Of a stretch of 5,606 bases of DNA, positions 1 through 5,606 are shown one piece after another; position 1 is the stretch's first letter; each line of letters starts with the position of its first letter. The stretch comes from Planctomycetaceae bacterium (GTDB lineage Bacteria; Planctomycetota; Planctomycetia; Planctomycetales; Planctomycetaceae). The stretch lies in the NCBI GenBank assembly GCA_027080405.1, contig JALWSL010000387.1, forward strand, positions 1-5,606, given 5' to 3'. Both the position numbers and the translations under genes were made by a program. The notes beneath the pieces were generated by a model. That model searched no databases and was not told the DNA's origin. It saw nothing but the letters and a program-made list of their open reading frames with translations.

Positions 1-349
1 GACGATCCATCGCGTGGTTGGCTTTGGTGAACATTGGGTAAATGGAGGCGACCGCTCCTTCGGCCAGGCGATACGTTTCGCTGCTGCTCTCCTGTGAAGC
101 GTAACAGCCGACCAGAGAAACTACTTGCGACCATTCCCCGGAGACCCGGCCGAACTGTTCAACAAGAGCGGCCAATTCCTCCGGAGAGCCCACTTTCCCC
201 GAATTCGATGAAAGTTGGCCCGATAGATCGGCAACATCCGTTTCGAACCTCTGCAGATTTGTCCTGATTTCCTGCAACCATTGATCAAAAGCCGCCTCTC
301 CCGGTTGAGGGCCGAGTTCACCGAGTTGCCAATTGATGGGATACGTCAT
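1..349 (-). CDS. Probable M3-family oligoendopeptidase (PepF-like), N-terminal part only
   Basis: Reading the minus strand from an ATG at 349-347 gives 116 codons with no stop up to the window edge, so the gene continues past base 1. The translation opens MTYPINWQLGELGP. It then has an amphipathic, helix-rich stretch (EAAFDQWLQEIRTNL) and near residue 80 a segment GCYASQESSSETYRLAEG. This arrangement (a W-x-L-x-x-L opening, a long helix, then a Y-A-S...ET...A segment) resembles the N-terminal helical domain of oligoendopeptidase F/M3 zinc peptidases, which degrade peptides in the cytoplasm. The catalytic HExxH motif would lie far downstream, outside the window, so the family call rests on N-terminal resemblance alone. 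No clear SD precedes the ATG. The lysine-rich small gene lies 68 bases upstream on the same strand, so co-transcription is possible. The reading frame is secure; the family name is moderate. Confidence 0.55.
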   Translation of the reverse strand, partial: MTYPINWQLGELGPQPGEAAFDQWLQEIRTNLQRFETDVADLSGQLSSNSGKVGSPEELAALVEQFGRVSGEWSQVVSLVGCYASQESSSETYRLAEGAVASIYPMFTKANHAMDR

Positions 350-417
350 GAACAATCTTTTTTCTTACGGGAAAGACAAAGAAGATAAATCAGGGCAGGC
401 GGTTCGGGAACTGCGCC

Positions 418-603
418 TCATTTTTTCCCCTTTTTGGCCTTGCTTTTGTTCGAGGAGCGTTTTTGGGCTTTGGTCTTTGTGCCGGATTGTTTCTTTTTCC
501 GGGAGCCAGACGTTTTCTTTTTTTCCTTCTGGGAACCGAAAATGGCGTCCCAACCTTCCACAAACTTTTTGCTGGTACCAGTATGTACCGTGTAACCGGT
601 CAT
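418..603 (-). CDS. Small lysine-rich basic protein, 61 aa, function unknown
   Basis: The reading frame could extend upstream to an ATG at 732. I chose the ATG at 603-601 because AGGAGA lies on the minus strand at 615-610, six bases before it. An ATG at 609 would touch that SD directly. The product starts MTGYTVHTGTSKKFVEGWD, a compact ordered-looking head of about 25 residues with aromatic residues. It then becomes an almost pure K/S/T/G/Q tail. I count 18 lysines and 2 arginines against 3 acidic residues, so the protein is strongly basic. The tail resembles histone H1-like or nucleic-acid-binding low-complexity tails, so binding to DNA, RNA or ribosomes is a reasonable guess, but nothing here proves it. 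It has no signal peptide or membrane segment. I believe similar short proteins with a T-G-Y-T-V-H-T-G type head occur in planctomycetes, from memory and unverified. It lies upstream of the peptidase gene on the same strand and diverges from xylA. Confidence 0.7.
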   Translation of the reverse strand: MTGYTVHTGTSKKFVEGWDAIFGSQKEKKKTSGSRKKKQSGTKTKAQKRSSNKSKAKKGKK

Positions 604-609
604 CTTCAT

Positions 610-615
610 TCTCCT
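610..615 (-). promoter_or_regulatory. Ribosome binding site that fixes the start of the lysine-rich protein
   Basis: The plus-strand bases TCTCCT are AGGAGA on the minus strand, a near-perfect SD core. The spacing to the ATG at 603-601 is six bases (ATGAAG). This selects that start over the ATG at 609 and over the distant ATG at 732. Confidence 0.7.
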
Positions 616-712
616 GGTCTGATTGGGTTGATATTCCGGGTGAAATTCGCCACGCTGTTCAGCGAACTGTTTCCAGCACAAGATATCAGCAATTACTGGT
701 TGATCAACTCTT

Positions 713-752
713 AAACAGGAAATACACGTCAAACAGGAATCAACAAACAGGA
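713..752 (+). repeat. Three direct copies of AAACAGGA upstream of xylA
   Basis: AAACAGGA occurs at 713-720, 731-738 and 745-752, with start-to-start distances of 18 and 14 bases. All three copies lie in the last 60 bases before the xylA start. The core AAACAG also occurs once on the opposite strand at 667-672 (CTGTTT). The third copy overlaps the purine-rich SD region of xylA. The copies could be an operator for a sugar-responsive regulator, or a chance product of a purine-rich leader. They are not evenly phased on the DNA helix. Confidence 0.5.
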
Positions 753-760
753 GTCAGGAA
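748..760 (+). promoter_or_regulatory. Ribosome binding region of xylA
   Basis: Two SD-like purine runs, CAGGAG (748-753) and AGGAA (756-760), precede the ATG at 769. The second sits at normal spacing (8 bases) and supports this start. The palindrome TTGATCAA lies further upstream at 700-707. No convincing -35/-10 pair was found in the 604-768 divergent region. Confidence 0.5.
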
Positions 761-768
761 TATCGACA

Positions 769-2079
769 ATGAGCTATTTCCCGGAAGTTCCCGCCATTCA
801 GTATGAAGGCCCGGAGAGCAGAAATCCTCTCGCTTTCAAACATTACAATCCCGATGAGGTTATCGAGGGGCAGACGATGCGTGAACTGCTCCGCTTCAGT
901 GTTGCGTATTGGCATACATTTCGAGGGTTGGGAGCTGATCCGTTCGGCCCGGGCTGTGCGGTTCGTCCCTGGGATGATGGAAGTGATTCTCTTGAGAATG
1001 CTTTGAAGCGGGTCGATGTCGCTTTTGAATTCATGCAAAAACTCGGCGTCGACTTCTACTGTTTCCACGATCGCGATGTTGCGCCGGAGCGGAGCACGCT
1101 GAAGGAAACAAACGAAATTTTCGATGCGGTTGCCGATAAACTCCTTGAGGCGCAACAGGCAACAGGCATCAAACTGCTCTGGGGAACGGCGAATCTGTTT
1201 TCTCACGCCCGTTACATGCACGGAGCGGCCACCAGTTGCAACGCAGATGTTTTCGCGCACGCAGCCGCCGCGGTGAAGAAGGCGATCGAGGTCACTCACA
1301 AACTGGGTGGTGCCAATTACGTATTCTGGGGAGGACGCGAGGGATACCAGAATCTTTATAACACCGATATGAAACGCGAACTCGATCATCTGGCAAAATT
1401 CATGCACATGGCAAAGGATTATGCGAAAAGCATCGGTTTCGAGGGGCAGTTTCTTTTTGAACCGAAACCGAAAGAACCGACCAAACATCAATACGATTTC
1501 GATGTCGCTGCCTGCATGAACTTTTTGCGACAATACGGGCTGGAAAACGATGTCAAAATGAACATCGAAACCAATCATGCCACGCTGGCCGGTCACACGA
1601 TGATGCACGAGTTGGAGTACGCCCGCATTCAGAATTCGTTAGGGAGTGTGGATGCCAATTATGGGGATCTGCTGCTCGGCTGGGACACCGATCAATTTCC
1701 GACGGACATCTACCTGACAACCCAGTGCATGCTGGTGATTTTGAAACAGGGAGGGATCAGCCCCGGCGGTTTGAATTTCGATGCCAAGGTGCGCCGGGAA
1801 AGTTTTGAACCGATTGACCTGTTCCATGCCCACATTGGGGGAATGGATACGTTTGCCCGTGGTGCGAAAATTGCAGCCAGAATTCGTGAAGATGGCGTAC
1901 TGGATGAGTTCGTGAAGAATCGTTACAGCAGTTATGATGAGGGAATCGGCCAGGCAATTGAAAAAGGGGAGGCAGACTTCGTTTCCCTTGAGCAGTACAT
2001 GCTCGAAAAAGGGGATTCCGCGCCGAATGTCAGCGGTCGTCAGGAGTATCTCGAAAATCTGATCAATCAGTATATTTGA
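769..2079 (+). CDS. xylA: Xylose isomerase (class II)
   Basis: XylA interconverts D-xylose and D-xylulose (also D-glucose and D-fructose) in the cytoplasm using two divalent metal ions. The 436-residue product matches the class II enzyme length (E. coli about 440). Every key residue is in register one position below the E. coli numbering: catalytic His100 and Asp103 in FYCFHDRDV, and metal ligands Glu231 ([12 protein letters not shown]), Glu267 and His270 ([12 protein letters not shown]), Asp295, Asp306 and Asp308 ([10 protein letters not shown]) and Asp338 (GGLNFDAK). The FWGGREGY signature is at 187-193. The enzyme is therefore intact and expected to be active. The ATG at 769 has purine-rich SD sequence before it. 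No xylulokinase or sugar-transport gene is adjacent, so it appears to be a stand-alone gene, convergent with glgC. A 284-codon antisense reading frame over its first part is a shadow. Confidence 0.97.
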   Translation: MSYFPEVPAIQYEGPESRNPLAFKHYNPDEVIEGQTMRELLRFSVAYWHTFRGLGADPFGPGCAVRPWDDGSDSLENALKRVDVAFEFMQKLGVDFYCFHDRDVAPERSTLKETNEIFDAVADKLLEAQQATGIKLLWGTANLFSHARYMHGAATSCNADVFAHAAAAVKKAIEVTHKLGGANYVFWGGREGYQNLYNTDMKRELDHLAKFMHMAKDYAKSIGFEGQFLFEPKPKEPTKHQYDFDVAACMNFLRQYGLENDVKMNIETNHATLAGHTMMHELEYARIQNSLGSVDANYGDLLLGWDTDQFPTDIYLTTQCMLVILKQGGISPGGLNFDAKVRRESFEPIDLFHAHIGGMDTFARGAKIAARIREDGVLDEFVKNRYSSYDEGIGQAIEKGEADFVSLEQYMLEKGDSAPNVSGRQEYLENLINQYI

Positions 2080-2119
2080 GAGGTCGATTCGTACAGAGGC
2101 TGATGCAGGAACTGTTCCC

Positions 2120-2148
2120 TTGAAATCGGTTCTACTTTGAAATCAGTT
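2120..2148. repeat. 12-base imperfect direct repeat in the xylA-glgC convergent gap
   Basis: TTGAAATCGGTT (2120-2131) and TTGAAATCAGTT (2137-2148) match at 11 of 12 positions, 17 bases apart, and fill most of the second half of the 69-base gap between the two convergent stops. No stem followed by a T-run was found, so no rho-independent terminator is called for either gene. Confidence 0.6.
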
Positions 2149-3396
2149 TTATTGTGGTTGTGTTATTGCCTCTGCAAGGGAACCCATTTTCCCAATCACG
2201 ACAATCCCGGACTCGGTGACGGTAAAACCACGTTTGCGATCCTGTTCGAGGTCATAGCCAATGGACATCCCTTCGGGAACGGTGACACCTTTGTCAATAA
2301 TTGTCCGGCGAATTTTCGCGTGCCTGCCGATGTTGACGTAATCGAAAAGAATGGAATCTTCGACTCGCGCCCAACTATTGATACGAACGCCCGAGGAAAT
2401 GATTGAGCGAACGGCCTGCCCCCCCGAAAGAATGGAGCCTGCGCAAACCAGAGAGTCCATGGCGAAACCCATGCGGGGGTTTTCCTGCTTTTCCTGGGCA
2501 AAAACGAATTTGGGCGGAGGAAGCAGCGGTTGGTAGCAGCGGATCGGCCAGGTTTGATCGTAAAGATTCAACTGCGGATCGACGGCGATCAGATCCATAT
2601 TGGCTTCGTAATACGCATCGAGTGTGCCCACATCGCGCCAGTAAGAGCGTTCGCCGCTATTCTTGTCTTTGAACGGAAAGGCCCGAACCAGATGATCCTT
2701 GATGATTCGGGGGATGATATCTTTGCCAAAATCGTGCGAACTGTCCCGCATGGTCGCATCCCTGCAGAGTTCTTCGAACAGAAAATCTGACTTGAAGGCA
2801 TAGATTCCCATCGAGGCCAGACAGTGCCGAGGGTCATCGGGAAGCGGCTGGGGATGCTCGGGCTTTTCCTGAAAATCGATGACTCGCTGTTCGTCGTCAA
2901 TGCTCATCACACCGAATGCTTTTCCCTCTTCGATGCTGACTGGCAAGCACCCGATCGTAACCGCGGCATTCGACTTGACATGTTCTCTGAGTAGAACATC
3001 GTAGTCCATCTTGTAAATGTGATCGCCCGAAAGAATAAGGACGTTATCGGCTGCCGTTTTTTCGATGGTGTAAATGTTTTGATAGACTGCATCGGCAGTC
3101 CCTTGATACCACTGTTCATCGAGACGCTGCTGAGGCGGAAGGACATCGACATATTCGTTCAATTCGCGGCAGAGAAATCGCCAGGCCTGATGAATGTGCC
3201 TGTCGAGACTGGCGGCTTTGTATTGGGTTAAAACCAGAATCCGACGCAGACCGCTGTTGATGCAGTTCGAAAGGGCGAAATCGATAATTCGGTAACTTCC
3301 GCCAAAAGGGACGGCCGGCTTGGCTCGATCCCGCGTTAACGGTTCCAGTCGGCTTCCTTTGCCACCCGCTAAAATTAGTGCAACATTGTTTCGCAT
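2149..3396 (-). CDS. glgC: Glucose-1-phosphate adenylyltransferase (ADP-glucose pyrophosphorylase)
   Basis: GlgC makes ADP-glucose and pyrophosphate from ATP and glucose-1-phosphate, the committed step of bacterial glycogen synthesis. The 415-residue product is near the usual length (E. coli 431). An N-terminal nucleotidyltransferase domain covers about 1-270: LILAGGKGSRLEPLT (7-21), AKPAVPFGG (25-33), WYQGTADAV (96-104), catalytic Asp125 in SGDHIYKMDY, the glucose-1-phosphate lysine Lys178 in FQEKP, SMGIY (195-199), HDFGKDIIP (221-229) and YWRDVGTLDAYYEAN (252-266). A left-handed beta-helix-like C-terminal region follows, with repeating hydrophobic hexapeptides near 300-370. At residue 34 a serine (FGGSYRII) replaces the activator-binding lysine of the E. 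coli enzyme (Lys39), so fructose-1,6-bisphosphate control may differ. The ATG at 3396 has GAGAGG ten bases upstream. The gene lies 173 bases downstream of lpxK on the same strand and probably has its own promoter. Confidence 0.96.
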   Translation of the reverse strand: MRNNVALILAGGKGSRLEPLTRDRAKPAVPFGGSYRIIDFALSNCINSGLRRILVLTQYKAASLDRHIHQAWRFLCRELNEYVDVLPPQQRLDEQWYQGTADAVYQNIYTIEKTAADNVLILSGDHIYKMDYDVLLREHVKSNAAVTIGCLPVSIEEGKAFGVMSIDDEQRVIDFQEKPEHPQPLPDDPRHCLASMGIYAFKSDFLFEELCRDATMRDSSHDFGKDIIPRIIKDHLVRAFPFKDKNSGERSYWRDVGTLDAYYEANMDLIAVDPQLNLYDQTWPIRCYQPLLPPPKFVFAQEKQENPRMGFAMDSLVCAGSILSGGQAVRSIISSGVRINSWARVEDSILFDYVNIGRHAKIRRTIIDKGVTVPEGMSIGYDLEQDRKRGFTVTESGIVVIGKMGSLAEAITQPQ

Positions 3397-3406
3397 CCCT
3401 GGTGTT

Positions 3407-3412
3407 CCTCTC
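3407..3412 (-). promoter_or_regulatory. Ribosome binding site of glgC
   Basis: The plus-strand bases CCTCTC read GAGAGG on the minus strand, ten bases upstream of the glgC ATG. This is a moderate SD match with slightly long spacing. Confidence 0.45.
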
Positions 3413-3454
3413 TCATTTGGCCATCTGCCTCGAGCAGTTCCATGTTCGTAGGGT

Positions 3455-3484
3455 ATTGTAAGAAGGGATCGACAAATTCAGCAA
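3455..3484 (-). promoter_or_regulatory. Possible sigma-70-type promoter of glgC
   Basis: On the minus strand TTGCTG (3484-3479) is followed after 18 bases by TACAAT (3460-3455). The -10 element matches TATAAT at five of six positions; the -35 matches only its first three bases. It lies about 60 bases before the glgC ATG, in the 173-base gap after lpxK. The position is sensible, but such matches are common by chance. Confidence 0.28.
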
Positions 3485-3569
3485 CCGGAGGACAATCGGA
3501 ATAGGGCCGTAGAGGCAATAACGGGCTTTGCACGGAGATGTGCGGGCAAAAGGAACATGACCGGAGAGA

Positions 3570-4691
3570 TCATGGAATCGGGGATTTTCCCGCAGATTCT
3601 CCACTACAAAGCAGTTCCTTCAGTTTTTGCAGGAGTATTTCCTCGGCGTTTTTCACAACTGCATCTATGCAAACCGCCTGACAGGTTATGTCGTCAGGGA
3701 GCAGGGGGCCCAGTTTGACCAGATCCTTCTGTGTGGTCAGTAGTTCCCTGGTCCCGGCCTTTCGTGCACAATCGCAAAGGGACTGCATTTCCTGTTTCGT
3801 GTAATGATGATGGTCGGGAAAGACAAAAAAGTTTTTTCCGGGTGAGGGATCAAGACCGATTTCAGAAAGCAGGTTTTGAAAGCCGCTCGGGTTTCCGATG
3901 CCGCAAAACATGATCGCAGTCTGTGGTATTTTAGAAAGCGGATATCGATTTCCGTCGCGGTCGAGAAAAAAGGTTGGCTCAAAGGCAACTTCGACAATCG
4001 GGATTTCGGTATGAACGTATCGCTTCAGTTTGGCTCGAATTTGGGAGATATGTGCAGCGGGAACCTGTTCGACACGGGTGATCACGATCAGATCGGCTCG
4101 TCTTAAAGAACTCAGAGGTTCGCGCAACAGGCCGCGTGGCAACAGGTGATTGTAACCGAACGGGTTGACCGCATCGATCAGAACAAGATTCAGGTCACGA
4201 TGTAATCGGCGATGCTGAAAGCCGTCATCAAGAATGACACAGTCGCAGTTGTGCTGTTCTATCAACCGCCTGGCAGCCAGAACGCGATCCCGATTTTGCA
4301 GATGAGGGGTGCCCGGGCAGACCTGTTCGAGAACCATTTTTTCATCGTTGCCTTGCTGTTGATCCGCTCCGATGGAGTGAGCGGAATCGAGAGACTTGTA
4401 ACCTCTGCTGGCGATCCCGGGGCTCTTGCCCATTTTTTGCAGCGCGCGAACCAGCCATGCAGTGAAAGGAGTTTTCCCGGTTCCGCCCGTGGTGATATTT
4501 CCGACACTGATAACAGGGGCACTCACACGATGAACGGCAGCCAGATTCCAATCGAAGCGCATTCGATTCAGGCACGCAGCGGTGCCGTAAAATGGAGAAG
4601 CACAACCAAGCAGCAGACGCAATCCGACTGCACGAACGTCAGTTCGCTGTCCGGAAAGTACAGCGTCAATTTGAGCAGGATTCAATGTCAT
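3570..4691 (-). CDS. lpxK: Tetraacyldisaccharide 4'-kinase (lipid A 4'-kinase)
   Basis: LpxK transfers phosphate from ATP to the 4' position of the tetraacyl disaccharide-1-phosphate, making lipid IVA, at the cytoplasmic face of the inner membrane. The 373-residue product is somewhat longer than E. coli LpxK (328). The family motifs appear in order: a hydrophobic N-terminal segment (about 21-40) suited to membrane contact, a Walker A loop GNITTGGTGKTP (64-75), SRGYK (95-99), Asp116-Glu117 (GNDE, where most family members have VGDE), DDGFQH (155-160), LLPRGLLREP (183-192), GIGNP (264-268), FPDHHHYT (291-298) and TTQKD (319-323). All look intact. The ATG at 4691 is the most upstream possible ATG start, because an in-frame TAA lies four codons before it. 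No SD is visible, so translation may use a leaderless or SD-independent mode, common in such genomes. glgC follows downstream. The presence of lpxK implies a lipid A-containing outer membrane. Confidence 0.95.
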   Translation of the reverse strand: MTLNPAQIDAVLSGQRTDVRAVGLRLLLGCASPFYGTAACLNRMRFDWNLAAVHRVSAPVISVGNITTGGTGKTPFTAWLVRALQKMGKSPGIASRGYKSLDSAHSIGADQQQGNDEKMVLEQVCPGTPHLQNRDRVLAARRLIEQHNCDCVILDDGFQHRRLHRDLNLVLIDAVNPFGYNHLLPRGLLREPLSSLRRADLIVITRVEQVPAAHISQIRAKLKRYVHTEIPIVEVAFEPTFFLDRDGNRYPLSKIPQTAIMFCGIGNPSGFQNLLSEIGLDPSPGKNFFVFPDHHHYTKQEMQSLCDCARKAGTRELLTTQKDLVKLGPLLPDDITCQAVCIDAVVKNAEEILLQKLKELLCSGESAGKSPIP

Positions 4692-4999
4692 GTATGCTTG
4701 TTACTGTAGGAGCAGGACAGACAACAGGAACCGGGGAAGCCGGGTTTGATATTCCTGCTATCGCAACGGCTGTTACTACAATGGGAAAAGAACTGGGTAC
4801 GGAAATGGATACCTCGTGGAGGATTCAGAATCCAGACAAATTGATCCGCAATAGCCATCCTCTGGATTCTGGTTGAATTGGACGCAACGCAGGGCAATTT
4901 CTGGATTTTCCTCGCTGTTATGGTTACCATCTTTCTCATCGGAATTTTATTGATTTCTCCTTCCAATTGTCCAACCAGTTTGATGGCAACGGTTTCTTT
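4692..4999. other. Divergent lpxK / hydrolase upstream region without a secure gene
   Basis: This stretch should hold the promoters of both flanking genes, but I found no convincing -35/-10 pair. A short hairpin can form from AACCGG (4729-4734) and CCGGGTT (4740-4746), with a five-base loop and one bulged base. On the lpxK transcript it would lie about 40-55 bases before the start. A T-rich part (4893-4960) reads on the plus strand as a hydrophobic stretch, described under findings. Overlapping reading frames on both strands here (to 4876 on plus; 5116-4688 on minus) do not look like real proteins. Confidence 0.5.
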
Positions 5000-5326
5000 G
5001 TGATTCGTGCAGTAACCATTGACGATGCTACGCTTTCCTGTATCGATGCAGGTGAGGGGCACGTTCTGCTTTTTGTGCATGGGTTTCCGCTGGATCATAC
5101 GATGTGGTCTGCCCAACTCGACTGCTTTCGGCAGGGGTATCGGGTCATTGCTCCTGATTTGCGGGGCTTTGGGAAAAGTGGCGGGGCGAACGACTTGTTG
5201 ACGATGGAGCAGTTTGCAGACGATCTGAAGGCGCTGCTGGATGCTTCGAGGGTCGAAGAACCGATCACCTTATGTGGTCTTTCGATGGGAGGTTACATTG
5301 CCTTTCAGTTTGCCTTGATCGCCTCG
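5000..5326 (+). CDS. Alpha/beta-hydrolase fold protein, N-terminal part, cut at a sequence junction
   Basis: The frame encodes the first half of an alpha/beta hydrolase, a family of about 250-280 residues that includes esterases, lactonases and haloperoxidase-like enzymes. Counting from the GTG at 5000, it shows the oxyanion-loop motif HGFP (27-30), DLRGFGKS (53-60) and the nucleophile elbow GLSMGG with Ser95. The catalytic acid and histidine are missing because homology ends after FQFALIAS. From there the frame runs into AT-rich foreign-looking sequence, reaching TGA at 5432-5434 in the standard code. The substrate cannot be told. The start is uncertain. TTG at 4967 is also in frame, but GTG at 5000 puts the HG motif at the distance usual for the family and overlaps an upstream TGA as GTGA. 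Neither start has a clear SD. A database ORF ending at 5434 would be a chimeric protein. Confidence 0.8.
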
Positions 5327-5332
5327 ATAGAT
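5318..5332. other. Junction between host-like and AT-rich foreign DNA
   Basis: Left of this point the sequence is moderate-GC with a recognisable hydrolase. Right of it GC is about 20 % (52 G/C among 266 bases in 5341-5606). The change happens within some 15 bases, in the middle of a conserved protein domain. No inverted repeat, target duplication, integrase, tRNA or attachment-like sequence is visible at the break. The exact base cannot be fixed by eye. Confidence 0.85.
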
Positions 5333-5606
5333 GATATAAATTTAGTATTTCATACCACTGAAGACAATGAAATATTAGATTACAAATTTATAAATTATAA
5401 AAAATCATGCTTAACTACTAAAAATGATATATGATTTGATATTAATAATAGTTTTGATTTTTGAGATAATAAAAATCATATAAATTACATTAATAAGGTA
5501 TCGGTTTATACTAGTGATAGTGATTGTAATTATGAGGAGTGAAAAAATAAATACGTGTTAAATACTAACTTAACTCCAAATAAGAAATATAGTTTAACTA
5601 TAAAAA
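5327..5606 (+). CDS. Fragment of an AT-rich, probable code-4 (TGA = Trp) protein, open at both ends
   Basis: In the plus frame beginning ATA GAT GAT (5327) there are 93 codons to the window end without TAA or TAG. TGA occurs at 5432, 5462 and 5540. Both other plus frames have TAA or TAG (for example TAA at 5337-5339 and 5398-5400). Read with TGA as Trp, the product is rich in N, K, D, Y and I, with tryptophans in plausible contexts (DFWDNK, EEWKNKY), and there is no TGG in the frame. This fits Mycoplasma/Spiroplasma-type Mollicutes, though a code-4 mitochondrion is not excluded. The end, VLNTNLTPNKKYSLTIK, faintly recalls the L-x-P-x-x-x-Y strand of fibronectin type III-like domains and could be part of a surface protein; that is a weak guess. 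Start and stop are outside the visible sequence. That it shares the hydrolase frame is probably chance (1 in 3). Confidence 0.6.

Noticed and set aside
604..732. N-terminal extension of the lysine-rich protein to the ATG at 732
   Set aside because: The extension has no SD, and a strong AGGAGA lies directly before the internal ATG at 603. The extra 43 residues look like translated leader.
754..1608. 284-codon minus-strand reading frame opposite xylA
   Set aside because: It lies fully antisense to a complete, residue-perfect xylose isomerase. Its composition is typical of a shadow frame and it has no recognisable motif.
2114..2183. 9-base inverted repeat GTTCCCTTG / CAAGGGAAC
   Set aside because: The arms are 52 bases apart and one lies inside the glgC coding end. 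There is no T-run, so it is probably chance.
3525..3550. Possible hairpin (GCAC / GTGC) in the lpxK-glgC gap as a terminator
   Set aside because: It has only four Watson-Crick pairs; extending it needs G-U pairs available on the wrong strand, and no U-run follows.
3413..3604. 63-codon minus-strand frame spanning the lpxK-glgC gap
   Set aside because: It starts inside lpxK in another frame and has no SD. Its translation has no hydrophobic core or motif, so it is treated as chance.
4592..4876. 94-codon plus-strand frame over the start of lpxK
   Set aside because: It is antisense to the LpxK N-terminus over its first third. The remainder is low in recognisable features and has no SD.
4688..5116. 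142-codon minus-strand frame ending in an ATGA overlap with the lpxK start
   Set aside because: The overlap looks like translational coupling, but the frame runs antisense through the hydrolase motifs. Its translation is rich in isolated Cys, Arg and Ser with no domain-like pattern and no SD.
5327..5434. Treating the AT-rich part up to TGA 5432-5434 as the true hydrolase C-terminus
   Set aside because: The composition changes sharply, the hydrolase acid and histidine are absent, and the frame continues beyond the TGA with the same coding character.

Overview
Most of this window (about 1-5326) reads as the chromosome of a planctomycete-like Gram-negative bacterium. Base composition is near 50 % GC by eye, genes on both strands are loosely packed, Shine-Dalgarno (SD) sites are weak or absent at several starts, and one gene is for lipid A synthesis. 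The planctomycete assignment is an inference from protein style, including the short lysine-rich protein. It does not come from a marker gene.

Layout. At the left edge, minus strand, is the N-terminal part of a probable M3-family oligoendopeptidase (349 down to beyond 1). It is preceded on the same strand by a 61-residue, very lysine-rich protein (603-418) with a good SD. Divergent from these is xylA, xylose isomerase (769-2079, +), with all catalytic and metal-binding residues present. Convergent with xylA is glgC, ADP-glucose pyrophosphorylase (3396-2149, -). Upstream of glgC on the same strand is lpxK, the lipid A 4'-kinase (4691-3570, -). Divergent from lpxK, after about 300 bases with no secure gene, an alpha/beta-hydrolase gene starts (+) and is cut off at about 5326.

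The last 280 bases are foreign to the rest. From about 5327 the GC content drops to about 20 % (52 G/C in 266 bases, 5341-5606). One plus-strand frame stays free of TAA and TAG to the window end but contains three TGA codons. Read with TGA as tryptophan (genetic code 4), it is a continuous, plausible protein. This looks like Mollicutes (Mycoplasma/Spiroplasma) DNA, or other code-4 DNA, abutting a planctomycete gene in mid-domain. A chimeric clone, read or assembly is the most economical explanation. A true insertion is possible but less likely, since TGA would stop translation in the host.

Function. XylA (xylose to xylulose) and GlgC (glucose-1-phosphate into glycogen) are both carbon metabolism, but they are convergent and not in an operon. 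LpxK belongs to outer-membrane biogenesis. No mobile element, CRISPR array, tRNA or rRNA was seen, and the host-like part does not contain a recognisable new multi-gene system. The composition and genetic-code break at the right end is the main anomaly.
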